Made by a program: the position numbers and the translations under genes. A model generated the notes under the pieces. That model saw only the letters and a list, made by a program, of their open reading frames with translations. It did not search any database and was not told where the DNA came from. Shown one piece after another: positions 45,344-54,553 of a DNA stretch of 64,000 nucleotides; position 1 is the stretch's first letter; each line of letters opens with the position of its first letter. The DNA lies in assembly GCA_012521395.1 (NCBI GenBank), contig JAAYML010000127.1, forward strand, positions 1 through 64,000, read 5' to 3'. The stretch comes from Candidatus Epulonipiscium sp. Its GTDB lineage: Bacteria > Bacillota > Clostridia > Lachnospirales > Defluviitaleaceae.

Positions 45344-47398
45344 TTATAAAGAAATATTTTTTGTTTTTTCTTCAAAAAATTTATTAATTTTTTCTTTTAA
45401 TAAGTAGTGCTCTTCCGCTTTTAAATCTGGGTCAAGGCTTAATAATTCTTTTGATGCTTCCTGTACTTCTTTTAAAATATCCATATCCTTGTATAAGTTA
45501 GCAATTTTTAAATCCGGCAGGCCATGCTGACGGGTACCAAAAAATTCCCCTGGTCCTCTTAAAAGCAAATCGGTTTCTGAAATCTCAAAACCATTATTGC
45601 TTTTCGTCATAACCTTCATTCTTTCTTTTGTTATTTTATTGTCTGAATCCGTCACCAAAATGCAATAGGATTTATGTTTTCCTCTGCCTACCCTTCCTCT
45701 TAGTTGATGGAGTTGAGACAAACCAAATCTTTCCGCATTTTCTATCAGCATAATGCTGGCATTGGGAACATTAACCCCTACTTCAATAACAGTAGTAGAA
45801 ACCAAAAGATCAATCTCCCCTTTTTGAAAAGCTTCCATGATTTCCTGCTTTTCCTTTGCTTTCATTTTTCCATGTAAAAAACAGACTTTATATTCGTTAA
45901 ACACTTTTTTAATCTGTTCTGTGTATTGAATAACTGATTGAAGACCTTCAATATCTGATTCTTCAACAGCCGGACAAATCACATATGCTTGTCTTCCGCT
46001 TGCTAATTCTTTCTTAATAAATCGGTAAATCCTCTCCCTGTAAGATGTATTGACACAGTAAGTATCTACTTTTTGCCGGCCTGGGGGAAGCTCATCAATT
46101 ATTGAAATATCCAAATCCCCATAAAGGATTAAAGCCAGAGTTCTTGGTATAGGTGTGGCAGTCATGACCAGGACATCCGGATTTTTGCCTTTTTCGAATA
46201 AAAGCCTTCTTTGTTCCACACCAAAGCGATGCTGCTCATCGGTAATCACTAAGCCTAAAGATTTAAAAGCTACCTTTTCCTGAATTAAGGCATGGGTTCC
46301 AATGACAATATCAATCCTGCCTTCTTCGATTTCTTTTAAGAGCAACTCTTTATTTTTCTTAGTTAAAGAACCTGTTAAAAGACCAATGTTAATATTTTCT
46401 TTTTCAAATAACGAAAGCAGGCTTTGATAATGCTGATTGGCCAGAACTTCTGTCGGTGCCATCATAACCCCCTGATAATTATTTTTTACGGCCATATAAA
46501 GAGCCAGAGCAGCAATAATGGTTTTACCTGAACCTACATCTCCCTGAACCAGGCGGTTCATAGACCTGTCGGATAGCATATCCTTCTTTATCTCATTTAT
46601 AACCCTTAACTGTGCCTGGGTTAATTCAAAAGGCAAATGGCGAATTAAATCATTTACTTCTTCCACATCTTCAAATTTTATGGCTTTTTTATTATTTTTA
46701 ATTTTATTTTTTATTCTCAGCAAGCCTGTTTGAAGAAGAAATAATTCTTCAAATACCAAACGTCTCCTGGCAATAAAAAAACTTTCTCTGGACTGGGGAA
46801 AGTGAATATTCAGCATGGAATAATTATAATCTGCTAATTGGTATTTTTTCCTTATCCACTTGGGTAAAAACTCCGTTAACTGGTTCTTCGTTTCTTTTAT
46901 GGCCTGGTATATCATTTGACGTATAAGCTTTTGAGACAACTTATAGGTCGATGGATAAACTGGAATAATTCTGCCAAAAGAAAGAACTTCTTTGCCATTA
47001 TTTAATTCGTATTCCGGAGATTCCATTTGAATTTCCCCATATTTATATAAAACTTTTCCGGTAAAGATATAAGAATCATTTGGTTTAAAATGCTTTTTTA
47101 AATATGGTTGTCCATACCAAACCGCAAAAATACTTCCTGTTTCATCTTTTATTCTGACTTTGGTCAGAATAAGATTTCCTTTCTTAATATTCTGTGGCAA
47201 AGCAGATACTTGAGCGATAATTGTATTGATTTCATTAAAAGTAATTTCCTCTATTTTTTTAATTTCTGACCTGTCTTCATAGTCCCGCGGAAAATGATAT
47301 AATAAATCTTCTATGGTATAAATATCCAATCTATTAAGCTTTTTTAAGGTTTGTTCTCCGACACCTTTCAGCTCTTTTACGGAATCGGAAAGATTCAT
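45344..47398 (-). CDS. recG: ATP-dependent DNA helicase RecG
   Basis: The 684-residue protein has an N-terminal wedge/OB domain ([12 protein letters not shown]), then helicase motifs [42 protein letters not shown] and QLRGRVGRG. RecG remodels stalled forks and Holliday junctions. It follows fakA, the conserved asp23-fakA-recG order. The SD is AAGGGG. Confidence 0.97.
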   Translation of the reverse strand: MNLSDSVKELKGVGEQTLKKLNRLDIYTIEDLLYHFPRDYEDRSEIKKIEEITFNEINTIIAQVSALPQNIKKGNLILTKVRIKDETGSIFAVWYGQPYLKKHFKPNDSYIFTGKVLYKYGEIQMESPEYELNNGKEVLSFGRIIPVYPSTYKLSQKLIRQMIYQAIKETKNQLTEFLPKWIRKKYQLADYNYSMLNIHFPQSRESFFIARRRLVFEELFLLQTGLLRIKNKIKNNKKAIKFEDVEEVNDLIRHLPFELTQAQLRVINEIKKDMLSDRSMNRLVQGDVGSGKTIIAALALYMAVKNNYQGVMMAPTEVLANQHYQSLLSLFEKENINIGLLTGSLTKKNKELLLKEIEEGRIDIVIGTHALIQEKVAFKSLGLVITDEQHRFGVEQRRLLFEKGKNPDVLVMTATPIPRTLALILYGDLDISIIDELPPGRQKVDTYCVNTSYRERIYRFIKKELASGRQAYVICPAVEESDIEGLQSVIQYTEQIKKVFNEYKVCFLHGKMKAKEKQEIMEAFQKGEIDLLVSTTVIEVGVNVPNASIMLIENAERFGLSQLHQLRGRVGRGKHKSYCILVTDSDNKITKERMKVMTKSNNGFEISETDLLLRGPGEFFGTRQHGLPDLKIANLYKDMDILKEVQEASKELLSLDPDLKAEEHYLLKEKINKFFEEKTKNISL

Positions 47399-47419
47399 AA
47401 AAAACCCCTTTCATAATTT

Positions 47420-47442
47420 TATAAAGGCACCCTGTGGGTGCC
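47420..47442 (-). terminator. Hairpin between fakA and recG
   Basis: A perfect GC-rich 7-bp stem GGCACCC/GGGTGCC (47426-47432 with 47436-47442) is followed on the minus strand by TTTATAAAAT. It may end part of the fakA transcript ahead of recG. Confidence 0.6.
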
Positions 47443-47455
47443 CTGGAAATAATCT

Positions 47456-49117
47456 TTATTCTACAGAGAAAATATAATAATACAATGGTTGACCACCATA
47501 ATGAATTTCTACTTCACAATCCGGATAAACTTGTTCGATATATTTTCTTATTTTATCGGTTTGACTTTCATCAACATCTTCTCCGTAATATATACTGATG
47601 ATTTCACTATCATCATCAACAATCTTATCAATGAGTTCTAAAGTTGCCTTATCTAAATCATCGGAAACAACAGCAATATCTCCTTCAATCAATCCTAAAA
47701 TATTGCCTTCTTTTATTTCTCTGTCGCCAATCTCGGTATCTCTTATAGCAAAGGTAATCTGTCCCGTCTTAACATAAGACATGGACTCTTTCATGGATTC
47801 TATGGTATCATCAATCGTCCTGTGTGGCTCATAACCTATCATGGCTGCAATACCTTGAGGAATGGTTTTTGAAGGAATGACTTCAATTCTTTTTTCTTGT
47901 GATAATTTCTGAGCTTGTTCTGCAGCCAATATGATGTTTTTATTATTCGGTAAAACAACTATGGTATCTGCATTCACTTTTTCAACTGCATTTAAAATAT
48001 CTTCTGTACTGGGATTCATGGTCTGGCCGCCCTGAATCACATAATCCACGCCCAAACCTTTAAATATTTCTTTAAGGCCTTCTCCTGCGGATACAGCAAT
48101 AAAACCTATTTCTTTCTTTTCAGAAGGAGACTCTTTTGCTTTTGATTCTTCTTTTTCAATACTGAGATGGCTACTGTGCTGTTCTCTCATATTATCTATT
48201 TTAATATTGGTTAGAGGACCAAAGGATAATCCCTTTTCAATGACTTTTCCGGGGTGATTTGTATGTACATGAATCTTAATCACCTCATCATCTTCAACCA
48301 CAACGATAGAATCTCCTAAAGTATTAAAATATTGTCTTAATTCATCCGCTGCACTTTCATTATTTTCTGAACAGTTTATAATAAATTCAGTGCAATAACC
48401 AAAAGTAATCTCTTCTTGACTTACAGAAGCCAAAGCAGAATAAGTTCCTGCATCTTTTGCAGTTAAACTGTTATCTACTAAACTAATGTCTCCGGAAATA
48501 TAAAGCGCAGAGATTGCCCCTTCTAAAATTTCTAAAAGACCCCTTCCACCAGCATCTACAACCCCTGCTTGTTTTAATACTGGAAGCATATCCGGTGTCT
48601 TTTTTAATACCTGATGTCCATGAGCAAAAATATCTTGTAAAAAGCTCTCTATATTATTATTATCCGTTTCTTCTGCAAGTGCCTGGGCTTTTTCTGCCAT
48701 ACCTCTTGCCACGGTTAAAATGGTTCCTTCTTTGGGCTTCATAACAGCCTTATAAGCTGTTTTTACCCCTGAATCAAACGCATTGGCCAAAGCCTTTGTA
48801 TCCGCAACCGAATAACCCTGAAGTCCTTTTGAAAAACCTCTGAACAATTGAGATAAAATAACTCCAGAATTACCTCTTGCACCTCTTAATGAACCAGATG
48901 CTGCTGCTTTCGCAATTTCAAAAACATCTTTAGATTCTGTTTTTTCTACTTCTCTTGCAGCAGACAAAATGGTCAGATACATATTGGTTCCAGTATCTCC
49001 GTCAGGAACCGGGAATACATTCAATTCATCGACCATGCGCTTATTTTTACCTAAATTATTGGTAGCGGCAATGATCATACGTTTTAACATTTCTCCGTCT
49101 ATCTTAGATATATTCAC
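47456..49117 (-). CDS. fakA: FakA-like fatty acid kinase subunit (DAK2 domain, YloV)
   Basis: The 553-residue protein has an N-terminal DhaL/DAK2 domain (NVFPVPDGDTGTNM, GARGNSGVILSQ) that binds ADP and metal, and a C-terminal DegV-like half. FakA phosphorylates fatty acids held by a FakB partner, giving acyl-phosphate for PlsX/PlsY. No fakB is in the window. The start is GTG 49117, seven bases after GGAGG. It lies directly behind the Asp23 gene. Confidence 0.92.
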   Translation of the reverse strand: MNISKIDGEMLKRMIIAATNNLGKNKRMVDELNVFPVPDGDTGTNMYLTILSAAREVEKTESKDVFEIAKAAASGSLRGARGNSGVILSQLFRGFSKGLQGYSVADTKALANAFDSGVKTAYKAVMKPKEGTILTVARGMAEKAQALAEETDNNNIESFLQDIFAHGHQVLKKTPDMLPVLKQAGVVDAGGRGLLEILEGAISALYISGDISLVDNSLTAKDAGTYSALASVSQEEITFGYCTEFIINCSENNESAADELRQYFNTLGDSIVVVEDDEVIKIHVHTNHPGKVIEKGLSFGPLTNIKIDNMREQHSSHLSIEKEESKAKESPSEKKEIGFIAVSAGEGLKEIFKGLGVDYVIQGGQTMNPSTEDILNAVEKVNADTIVVLPNNKNIILAAEQAQKLSQEKRIEVIPSKTIPQGIAAMIGYEPHRTIDDTIESMKESMSYVKTGQITFAIRDTEIGDREIKEGNILGLIEGDIAVVSDDLDKATLELIDKIVDDDSEIISIYYGEDVDESQTDKIRKYIEQVYPDCEVEIHYGGQPLYYYIFSVE

Positions 49118-49138
49118 TTTGCTGCCTCCTTCGTACCC

Positions 49139-49495
49139 TTAATTGTCGACTCTGATACCTTCGACAAATATATTTATTTTCTTAACTTCTAAACCAGTAG
49201 ATTCTTCAACTTTATACTTAACTGTGCTAATTAAGTTATCTGCCACTGCTGATATCTTCGTACCATATTCAACAATAACATGAAAATCTATGCTTACTGC
49301 ATCTTCTTCAACGATAACTTTAACACCTTTTGTAAGACTTTCGCGTTTCAAGAGTTGAACCAAACCATCGGTAACATTTTTTATGGCCATACCTACGATT
49401 CCATAACATTCTATAGCAGCTAAACCAGCTATTCGAGCAATAACTTCATTGTCTATAAAAATATTCCCGTACTCATTCACAATTTTACCTGACAT
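49139..49495 (-). CDS. yloU: Asp23/Gls24 family envelope stress protein (YloU)
   Basis: The 118-residue protein is a single Asp23 domain (IAGLAAIECYGIVGM, VIVEEDAVSIDFHVIVEYG). The family includes staphylococcal Asp23 and sits ahead of fakA in most Firmicutes. Its role is not settled. The ATG follows AGGAGG. Upstream, TATAAT at 49543-49548 (minus strand) has TTGAAA 15 bases further, a possible but poorly spaced promoter. Confidence 0.92.
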   Translation of the reverse strand: MSGKIVNEYGNIFIDNEVIARIAGLAAIECYGIVGMAIKNVTDGLVQLLKRESLTKGVKVIVEEDAVSIDFHVIVEYGTKISAVADNLISTVKYKVEESTGLEVKKINIFVEGIRVDN

Positions 49496-49603
49496 ACTAA
49501 CCCTCCTGAGTATATTCTTTTCATATAAAAACTTTATTATATATTATATCATCTTTTATTATTTTTCAAAATAGAATTGAAAATAATATAGCTAGAATTT
49601 TTC

Positions 49604-49632
49604 TTGCATTCTTTTCGAGTATCTGATAAAAT
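49604..49632 (+). promoter_or_regulatory. Probable SigA promoter of rpmB
   Basis: TTGCAT (49604-49609) and TAAAAT (49627-49632) are exactly 17 bases apart and stand about 49 bases before the rpmB start. Confidence 0.6.
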
Positions 49633-49680
49633 ATCTTTGTTGTGTTTATAGGGCTATGGTTATAAAGGAGGTGTAGTGCT

Positions 49681-49872
49681 ATGGCAAAATGTGATGTTTG
49701 TCAAAAAGGTGTGCACTTTGGTATACAACTGAGTCACTCTCATAGAAGAAGTAATAAACAATGGAAACCTAACGTTAAAAAAGTGAAGGTATTATTAGAC
49801 AACGGGACCAAAAAAAGAATGAATGTTTGTACAAGATGCTTACGTTCTAATCTTGTTACCCGTGCCAACTAA
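49681..49872 (+). CDS. rpmB: 50S ribosomal protein L28
   Basis: The 63-residue protein has the bL28 pattern LSHSHRRSNKQWKPN and four zinc cysteines (Cys4, 7, 50, 53), so it is the zinc form. It is a single-gene unit, divergent from asp23-fakA and convergent with spoVM, as in Bacillus. The ATG follows GGAGG. Confidence 0.97.
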   Translation: MAKCDVCQKGVHFGIQLSHSHRRSNKQWKPNVKKVKVLLDNGTKKRMNVCTRCLRSNLVTRAN

Positions 49873-49879
49873 TTATTAA

Positions 49880-49909
49880 AACAAAGTTCAGAAGAACTTT
49901 GTTTTTTTT
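49880..49909. terminator. Bidirectional terminator between rpmB and spoVM
   Basis: A perfect 10-bp stem AACAAAGTTC/GAACTTTGTT (49880-49889 with 49894-49903, loop AGAA) has a long T-run on the plus strand and TTTTAATAA on the minus strand. Confidence 0.88.
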
Positions 49910-49985
49910 ATTCGTTTTTTATACCCCATATTTTTCTAATCAGCTTAGATAATATTTTTGGCATTTTAACTACCATTATCCTCAT
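49908..49985 (-). CDS. spoVM: Stage V sporulation protein M (SpoVM), 25 residues
   Basis: The minus strand encodes MRIMVVKMPKILSKLIRKIW plus GIKNE. The pattern of an amphipathic helix with Pro9-Lys10 and basic residues on one face matches Bacillus SpoVM (26 residues, also Pro9-Lys10). SpoVM senses the positive curvature of the forespore and anchors SpoIVA. The location between thiN and rpmB is exactly that of Bacillus spoVM. The ATG at 49985 follows GAGGTG with six bases spacing. Confidence 0.88.
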   Translation of the reverse strand: MRIMVVKMPKILSKLIRKIWGIKNE

Positions 49986-49998
49986 TTTTTTCACCTCA

Positions 49999-50142
49999 CT
50001 AATATTTTTTAAAAAAGATATATCCTAAAAATAAAAATAGTATGGCAGTAATAACAACAAAACTAGTCCCCGGAAGAAGAAACACCAAAAGCATACCCAT
50101 TCCAACTGAAAAAAGAAATAAGCCAAGTATCCTGCTCTTCAT
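49999..50142 (-). CDS. Small two-helix membrane protein next to spoVM (47 residues)
   Basis: Translation of the minus strand gives a 47-residue protein starting MKSRILGLFLFSVGMGML. Two hydrophobic helices, about 5-23 and 26-43, are joined by a Pro-Gly turn and end in KKY. I do not recognise a named family. It lies 13 bases ahead of spoVM in the same direction, so the two may be co-transcribed and sporulation-linked (inference). The ribosome-binding site is modest (AAAGG, two bases from the ATG). It could be noise, but the clean transmembrane hairpin argues for a real gene. Confidence 0.6.
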   Translation of the reverse strand: MKSRILGLFLFSVGMGMLLVFLLPGTSFVVITAILFLFLGYIFFKKY

Positions 50143-50201
50143 ATCCTTTCTCTTCCCTTAATTTTTTCATTATATTTTATTCATACTTATAAAAATGTGT
50201 G

Positions 50202-50233
50202 CAAAAAAAGGTCTCAATCGATTTGAGACCTTT
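50202..50233 (-). terminator. Terminator of thiN
   Basis: A 10-bp stem AAGGTCTCAA/TTGAGACCTT (50208-50217 with 50223-50232) has a five-base loop and is followed on the minus strand by TTTTT. It touches the thiN stop codon. Apart from it, 50143-50201 shows nothing clear. Confidence 0.9.
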
Positions 50234-50870
50234 ACTCTTTTAATACTTGAATGACTAAAAGAAAACCCGCCTTTATGCAGATGCTTGCCGTAGATGCAGT
50301 CATCACATTACTGATCCCATATGAACTGCCACTGTATAAGACCGCTTCATTCAAAGGATATTCTAAACCTTTTGTCGTAACACCATGGACTTCTAAAGAA
50401 AAAGGAATAAGTGAGACAAAATTACCCTTTTCTCCCTTAAGGGTAATTTCTTTATCAATTAAATAAATCTTCTGAGTTGAAGTTATAAGTGAAATAGCTA
50501 TCTTCTTTTGTAAACCATAATATAATAAATGGATATTCGCTAAAGTATGGTCCAGCCGGTTTCCAGTTCCACCAATAATATAAATTTCCCGGGGATTTTT
50601 TTCTATGGCAATATCCAGGGCAAGTTCCGTATCGGTTTTATCTTTTTTGGAAGGAAAACTTTTAAAAATGATATTTTTATCTTGATAATAATGCATATCT
50701 TCCTTTGAAGCAGAATCAAAATCGCCTACGATTAAATCCGGAACTAAGGACATTGCCCTTGCATGGCTTATACCCCTGTCTGCACAGATAATATAATCTG
50801 AATCATCCGCATAACTTCTGGCAAAAGAATAATCCTCAATATCTCCGCCGGCAATAATTAATATTTTCAC
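50232..50870 (-). CDS. thiN: Thiamine pyrophosphokinase
   Basis: The 212-residue protein has IIAGGDIEDYSF, CADRGISHARAM, LIVGDFDSAS and SKKDKTDTELAL, the ThiN family motifs. It transfers pyrophosphate from ATP to thiamine. The start is GTG 50870, nine bases after AAAGGAG and overlapping the rsgA stop as GTGA; the in-frame ATG at 50879 abuts the ribosome-binding site and is less likely. Confidence 0.93.
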   Translation of the reverse strand: MKILIIAGGDIEDYSFARSYADDSDYIICADRGISHARAMSLVPDLIVGDFDSASKEDMHYYQDKNIIFKSFPSKKDKTDTELALDIAIEKNPREIYIIGGTGNRLDHTLANIHLLYYGLQKKIAISLITSTQKIYLIDKEITLKGEKGNFVSLIPFSLEVHGVTTKGLEYPLNEAVLYSGSSYGISNVMTASTASICIKAGFLLVIQVLKE

Positions 50871-51754
50871 TTTTTCCATCTCCTTTGCTCATTGGATTCG
50901 AGTTCATTATAGAGACTCTTGTAACGCTGATACCGTTCAAAATCAATGAGACCTTCCTCTACCATTTCCTTAATTTTACATTGAGGTTCATGTATATGAC
51001 TACAAGGTATAAATTTGCAAGCATTATTATAAGGAACAAACTCCCTGTAATAATCTTGCAGTTTCATTGAATCCAAATGAGAAAGGGAAAGGGAACTGAA
51101 GCCTGGCGTATCAAGAACAAAACCACCATTATCCAGGGGTAACAGTTCTACATGTCTTGTCGTATGTTTTCCTCTTTTTATTTTTTCACTAATCATTCCT
51201 GTTGCTAATTTTAAAGAAGTATCAATGGCATTCAGCAAAGAAGATTTACCAACACCTGAGGGGCCAGCAAAAACTGTTGTTTTATCCGCTAAAGCTTCTT
51301 TTAGTTCTAAAATACCTTCATTGGATACTGTACTGCTTAATATGGTTTTATAACCAGCCTTCTTATAAATGGCTGCCAGCTCTTTACAAACCTTTTCTTC
51401 TTCTAAATCAATTTTATTAAAGCAAATAACAATCTCCAGACCTTGTTCTTCAGCTAAAATTAAAAATCTGTCCAGAAGCTGCAGATTGACATTAGGATTT
51501 TTTACAGCAAATACAATCACTGCCTGATCAACATTGGCCACCGGTGGACGAATTAAGTAATTCTTCCGTGGCAATATATTCACAATACTGCCACGGTTTT
51601 CTTCATTTAAAAGTGTTATTTCTGCTTTATCACCTACATAAGGAATTAAATTGATGTTTCTAAATTTCCCCTTAGCTTTACATTCATATACCTTGTCATC
51701 AACTCTGACATAATAAAAGCCAGCAATACCTTTTACAATCGTTCCTACAATCAT
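50867..51754 (-). CDS. rsgA: Ribosome small subunit-dependent GTPase RsgA
   Basis: The 295-residue protein has an OB fold at the start, then a circularly permuted GTPase with NKIDL before GPSGVGKSSLLN and DTPGFSSL. It ends in a zinc motif (CKFIPCSHIHEPQC). RsgA checks late 30S assembly. It overlaps prkC by four bases and thiN by four. In Bacillus rpe lies between rsgA and thiN; it is absent here. Confidence 0.96.
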   Translation of the reverse strand: MIVGTIVKGIAGFYYVRVDDKVYECKAKGKFRNINLIPYVGDKAEITLLNEENRGSIVNILPRKNYLIRPPVANVDQAVIVFAVKNPNVNLQLLDRFLILAEEQGLEIVICFNKIDLEEEKVCKELAAIYKKAGYKTILSSTVSNEGILELKEALADKTTVFAGPSGVGKSSLLNAIDTSLKLATGMISEKIKRGKHTTRHVELLPLDNGGFVLDTPGFSSLSLSHLDSMKLQDYYREFVPYNNACKFIPCSHIHEPQCKIKEMVEEGLIDFERYQRYKSLYNELESNEQRRWKK

Positions 51755-53799
51755 TCTGTCTCCTCCACAGTATTTACAGGATTAGTAAAAGATATATTTT
51801 CTCTATATTTTATAACATCATTAATATAGACTTCGATAAATCCTTCGCCTTCTCCAACAATTGGAACTTTTATAGGAAACTCAGAAATATCATGATTTTT
51901 ATCATAAACAAATCTGTTTTCCCGGTTGAGTCTGATTTTTACATTGACTATTGGCAAATCAATATCGGTTGGTGCCATAATCTCTATAACTTTTTCAACC
52001 GGTCCTCCCGTATTATTGTTGTCAGTAGGTTTATCTGGTTCTTCAGTTTTATTGGAACCTTCACTAATTACCAAATCTACTGCATAACCTTCTCTTACCA
52101 ACTCACCTGGAGCAACACTCTGACTAATGACATAACCTTTTTCTACTTCATCACTAGGCACATAAGTCCTGCTGCCTACATTCAAACCTGAATTACGCAA
52201 TTGGTTAACAGCAGCTTCTTCACTTAAATTGACTACCTTGGGCACAGGAATCGTTTGTATTTCTTTTCCTAAACTTATGGTAATTTTTACTGTATCGCCT
52301 TCTTTTAATAAAGTTCCCGCTTCAGGTTCCTGAGAAATTATATGATTTTCTTCTACTTCATCGCTATATTGGGAATCAACGGATACATCAAAGTATTCTT
52401 CTAACATACGAATAGCCGTATCATAATCTAAATCAACCACATCTGGTACCTCAAAACTCTGGTAACCCTTGCTTACCTTTACTACAACTTCAGAATTAAT
52501 GTTAATGACCGTTCCTTCTTGTGGATCCTGAAAAGCTATTTTCCCTTCTTCAATTTCATCATCAAATATTTCTTCCTCTTCAATAAGAATAAGTTTCCTT
52601 TCATCTAATAAAGCTTTTGCTTCTTCAACAGTCATATTTAATAATGACGGAACTTCCACAACCTTAGGTGTTAAATAACTGCGAATCATTTTAATTCCTA
52701 CAGCGCTTAAAATAACAATAATAATCAATGAAGTGAATACTGCTCCTGCAACCACCCACTTTTCTTTAGGATTTTTCTCTTCAAATGCCTCGTCCTCGGA
52801 ATCCTCATTATCAAAATCCTCAAATTCTGCATCCATATCATCTTTTAGCCCGTTAAGTTCTTTTGAATAATTGTTTTGATATTCTCCTCTTAAAATTTTC
52901 ATCTCATCCTGAGTCATTTCAATCGTAGGGGAATCTATTAAATCTCTTTGATTCATATAAACAAATTTTCCTGTTGGCTCATCTATAGCTCTTTCCATGT
53001 CCCTTATCATTTCATCAATACTTTTATATCTGTTTTCAGTTTTCTTTTGAGTGGCTTTTAAAATAATATCTTCGAGACTTGGAAAAATATCAGGATTAAC
53101 CGTTGACGGAGCAGGAAGCTCTTCATTAATATGTTTAAGCGCTACTGTAACCGGACTATCTCCTTCAAAAGGCAAAGTTTTTGTAATCATCTCATACATA
53201 ACAATTCCTAAAGAATATATATCACTTGTTTTGTCAACAAAGCCGCCCCTGGCCTGTTCAGGAGAAAAATAATGTACAGAGCCAATCGCATTGCCCGTTG
53301 TAACGACTGTTGAAGAATCAACTGCTCTTGCAATTCCAAAATCTGCAACTTTCAAAACGCCTTCATCGGTTACCAATATATTTTGAGGTTTTATATCCCT
53401 ATGGATAATATTATTCTTATGGGCATGCTGTAATGCCGATGCAATATCCAACCCAAACTTCAGGGTTTTGGTAGAAGAAAAGGGTGCTTCTTCGTCAATC
53501 ATTTGTTTAAGGGTTTTTCCCTGAATATATTCCATGACAATGTAATATAGGTTATCTTCATTGCCGACATCATAAATGTTTACAATATTAGGATGAGACA
53601 AGCTTGCTGCAGACTGCGCTTCAACCCTAAATCTTGTCACAAACTCCTCATCACTGACAAATTCTTCTCTTAATACTTTTATTGCTACATAACGTTGTAA
53701 TTTATTACATTTCGCTTTATATACAATAGACATGCCGCCAGCACCAATTTTTTCAATTATTTCATAGCGATTGCTTAGTATATATCCTTTTTGCAGCAT
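51751..53799 (-). CDS. prkC: PASTA-domain serine/threonine kinase PrkC
   Basis: The 682-residue protein has a kinase domain (about 10-270: IGAGGMSIVY, HRDIKPQNIL, DFGIAR). A juxtamembrane linker rich in Asp/Glu follows, then one transmembrane helix near 350-370 and three PASTA domains (about 378-585). It ends with an extra 90-residue tail of beta character. PrkC binds muropeptides and controls wall and germination processes. It forms the usual prpC-prkC-rsgA operon. The SD is GGAAGGTGAG. Confidence 0.95.
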   Translation of the reverse strand: MLQKGYILSNRYEIIEKIGAGGMSIVYKAKCNKLQRYVAIKVLREEFVSDEEFVTRFRVEAQSAASLSHPNIVNIYDVGNEDNLYYIVMEYIQGKTLKQMIDEEAPFSSTKTLKFGLDIASALQHAHKNNIIHRDIKPQNILVTDEGVLKVADFGIARAVDSSTVVTTGNAIGSVHYFSPEQARGGFVDKTSDIYSLGIVMYEMITKTLPFEGDSPVTVALKHINEELPAPSTVNPDIFPSLEDIILKATQKKTENRYKSIDEMIRDMERAIDEPTGKFVYMNQRDLIDSPTIEMTQDEMKILRGEYQNNYSKELNGLKDDMDAEFEDFDNEDSEDEAFEEKNPKEKWVVAGAVFTSLIIIVILSAVGIKMIRSYLTPKVVEVPSLLNMTVEEAKALLDERKLILIEEEEIFDDEIEEGKIAFQDPQEGTVININSEVVVKVSKGYQSFEVPDVVDLDYDTAIRMLEEYFDVSVDSQYSDEVEENHIISQEPEAGTLLKEGDTVKITISLGKEIQTIPVPKVVNLSEEAAVNQLRNSGLNVGSRTYVPSDEVEKGYVISQSVAPGELVREGYAVDLVISEGSNKTEEPDKPTDNNNTGGPVEKVIEIMAPTDIDLPIVNVKIRLNRENRFVYDKNHDISEFPIKVPIVGEGEGFIEVYINDVIKYRENISFTNPVNTVEETE

Positions 53800-53803
53800 T
53801 TTC

Positions 53804-54553
53804 TCACCTTCCTTCCCTTCCCCTTATAATGATGACGGAAATATTATCAAATCCTCCCTTTTCATTGGCTCTGTCAACTAAAGCTTGAGATAAGTCTTCT
53901 AAATCCGCGTTTCCCTTTACTATATGTAAAATTTCCTCTTCATCTAACATATTGGATAAACCATCTGAACACATTAAGGTCAGGGTTTCATCCGTAATAT
54001 CTTCTGTATAAAAATCAACATCGACAGTAGAATTTGTTCCTACTGCCCTTGTAATGATATTACGATTAGGATGATGCAGGGCTTCTTTTTCAGTAATTTC
54101 TCCTTTTCTAACCATTTCTTCCACAAAAGAATGGTCCAGGGTCAACTGACGGATACGGTCACCTTGAATAAGATATACTCGGCTGTCACCTACATGTGCT
54201 ACATAGATTTTATCTTCCAGAAAAACAGCTACTAAAAAAGTTGTCCCCATTCCATTATAATTGGGATCATTTTGAGCTTTAGAATAAACATGATTATTCG
54301 TATAAAGAATTGCATCATGTAAAAAAGCATTTAAATTATCCCGCGTAATTTCATGATCTCTATGCTCTCTAACAAATTCGCAAAAGCACTGTATGGCTAA
54401 AGAACTGGCATATTCTCCTGCCTGATGACCACCCATGCCATCAGCAACAATATAAAGATTTGGAAGACAACCATATGGCTGATCGTGTAAAAAAATGGCA
54501 TCTTCATTTTTGTTTCTGTGTCTTCCAATATGGCATTGCCCTGCTGAAATCAT
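53804..54553 (-). CDS. prpC: PP2C-type protein phosphatase PrpC/Stp1
   Basis: The 249-residue protein has NKNEDAIFLHD, ADGMGGHQAGEYAS, VGDSRVYLI and CSDGLSNML, the metal-binding motifs of PPM phosphatases. It reverses PrkC phosphorylation. It overlaps rlmN by four bases and precedes prkC by four. All expected aspartates are present. Confidence 0.96.
   Translation of the reverse strand: MISAGQCHIGRHRNKNEDAIFLHDQPYGCLPNLYIVADGMGGHQAGEYASSLAIQCFCEFVREHRDHEITRDNLNAFLHDAILYTNNHVYSKAQNDPNYNGMGTTFLVAVFLEDKIYVAHVGDSRVYLIQGDRIRQLTLDHSFVEEMVRKGEITEKEALHHPNRNIITRAVGTNSTVDVDFYTEDITDETLTLMCSDGLSNMLDEEEILHIVKGNADLEDLSQALVDRANEKGGFDNISVIIIRGREGR

Noticed and set aside
49543..49569. Consensus promoter for asp23-fakA
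   Set aside because: TATAAT and TTGAAA are only 15 bases apart, so I mention it with the gene but do not list it.
51892..52191. A 99-codon plus-strand open frame inside prkC
   Set aside because: It is a shadow of the prkC PASTA region, without a ribosome-binding site or recognisable motif.
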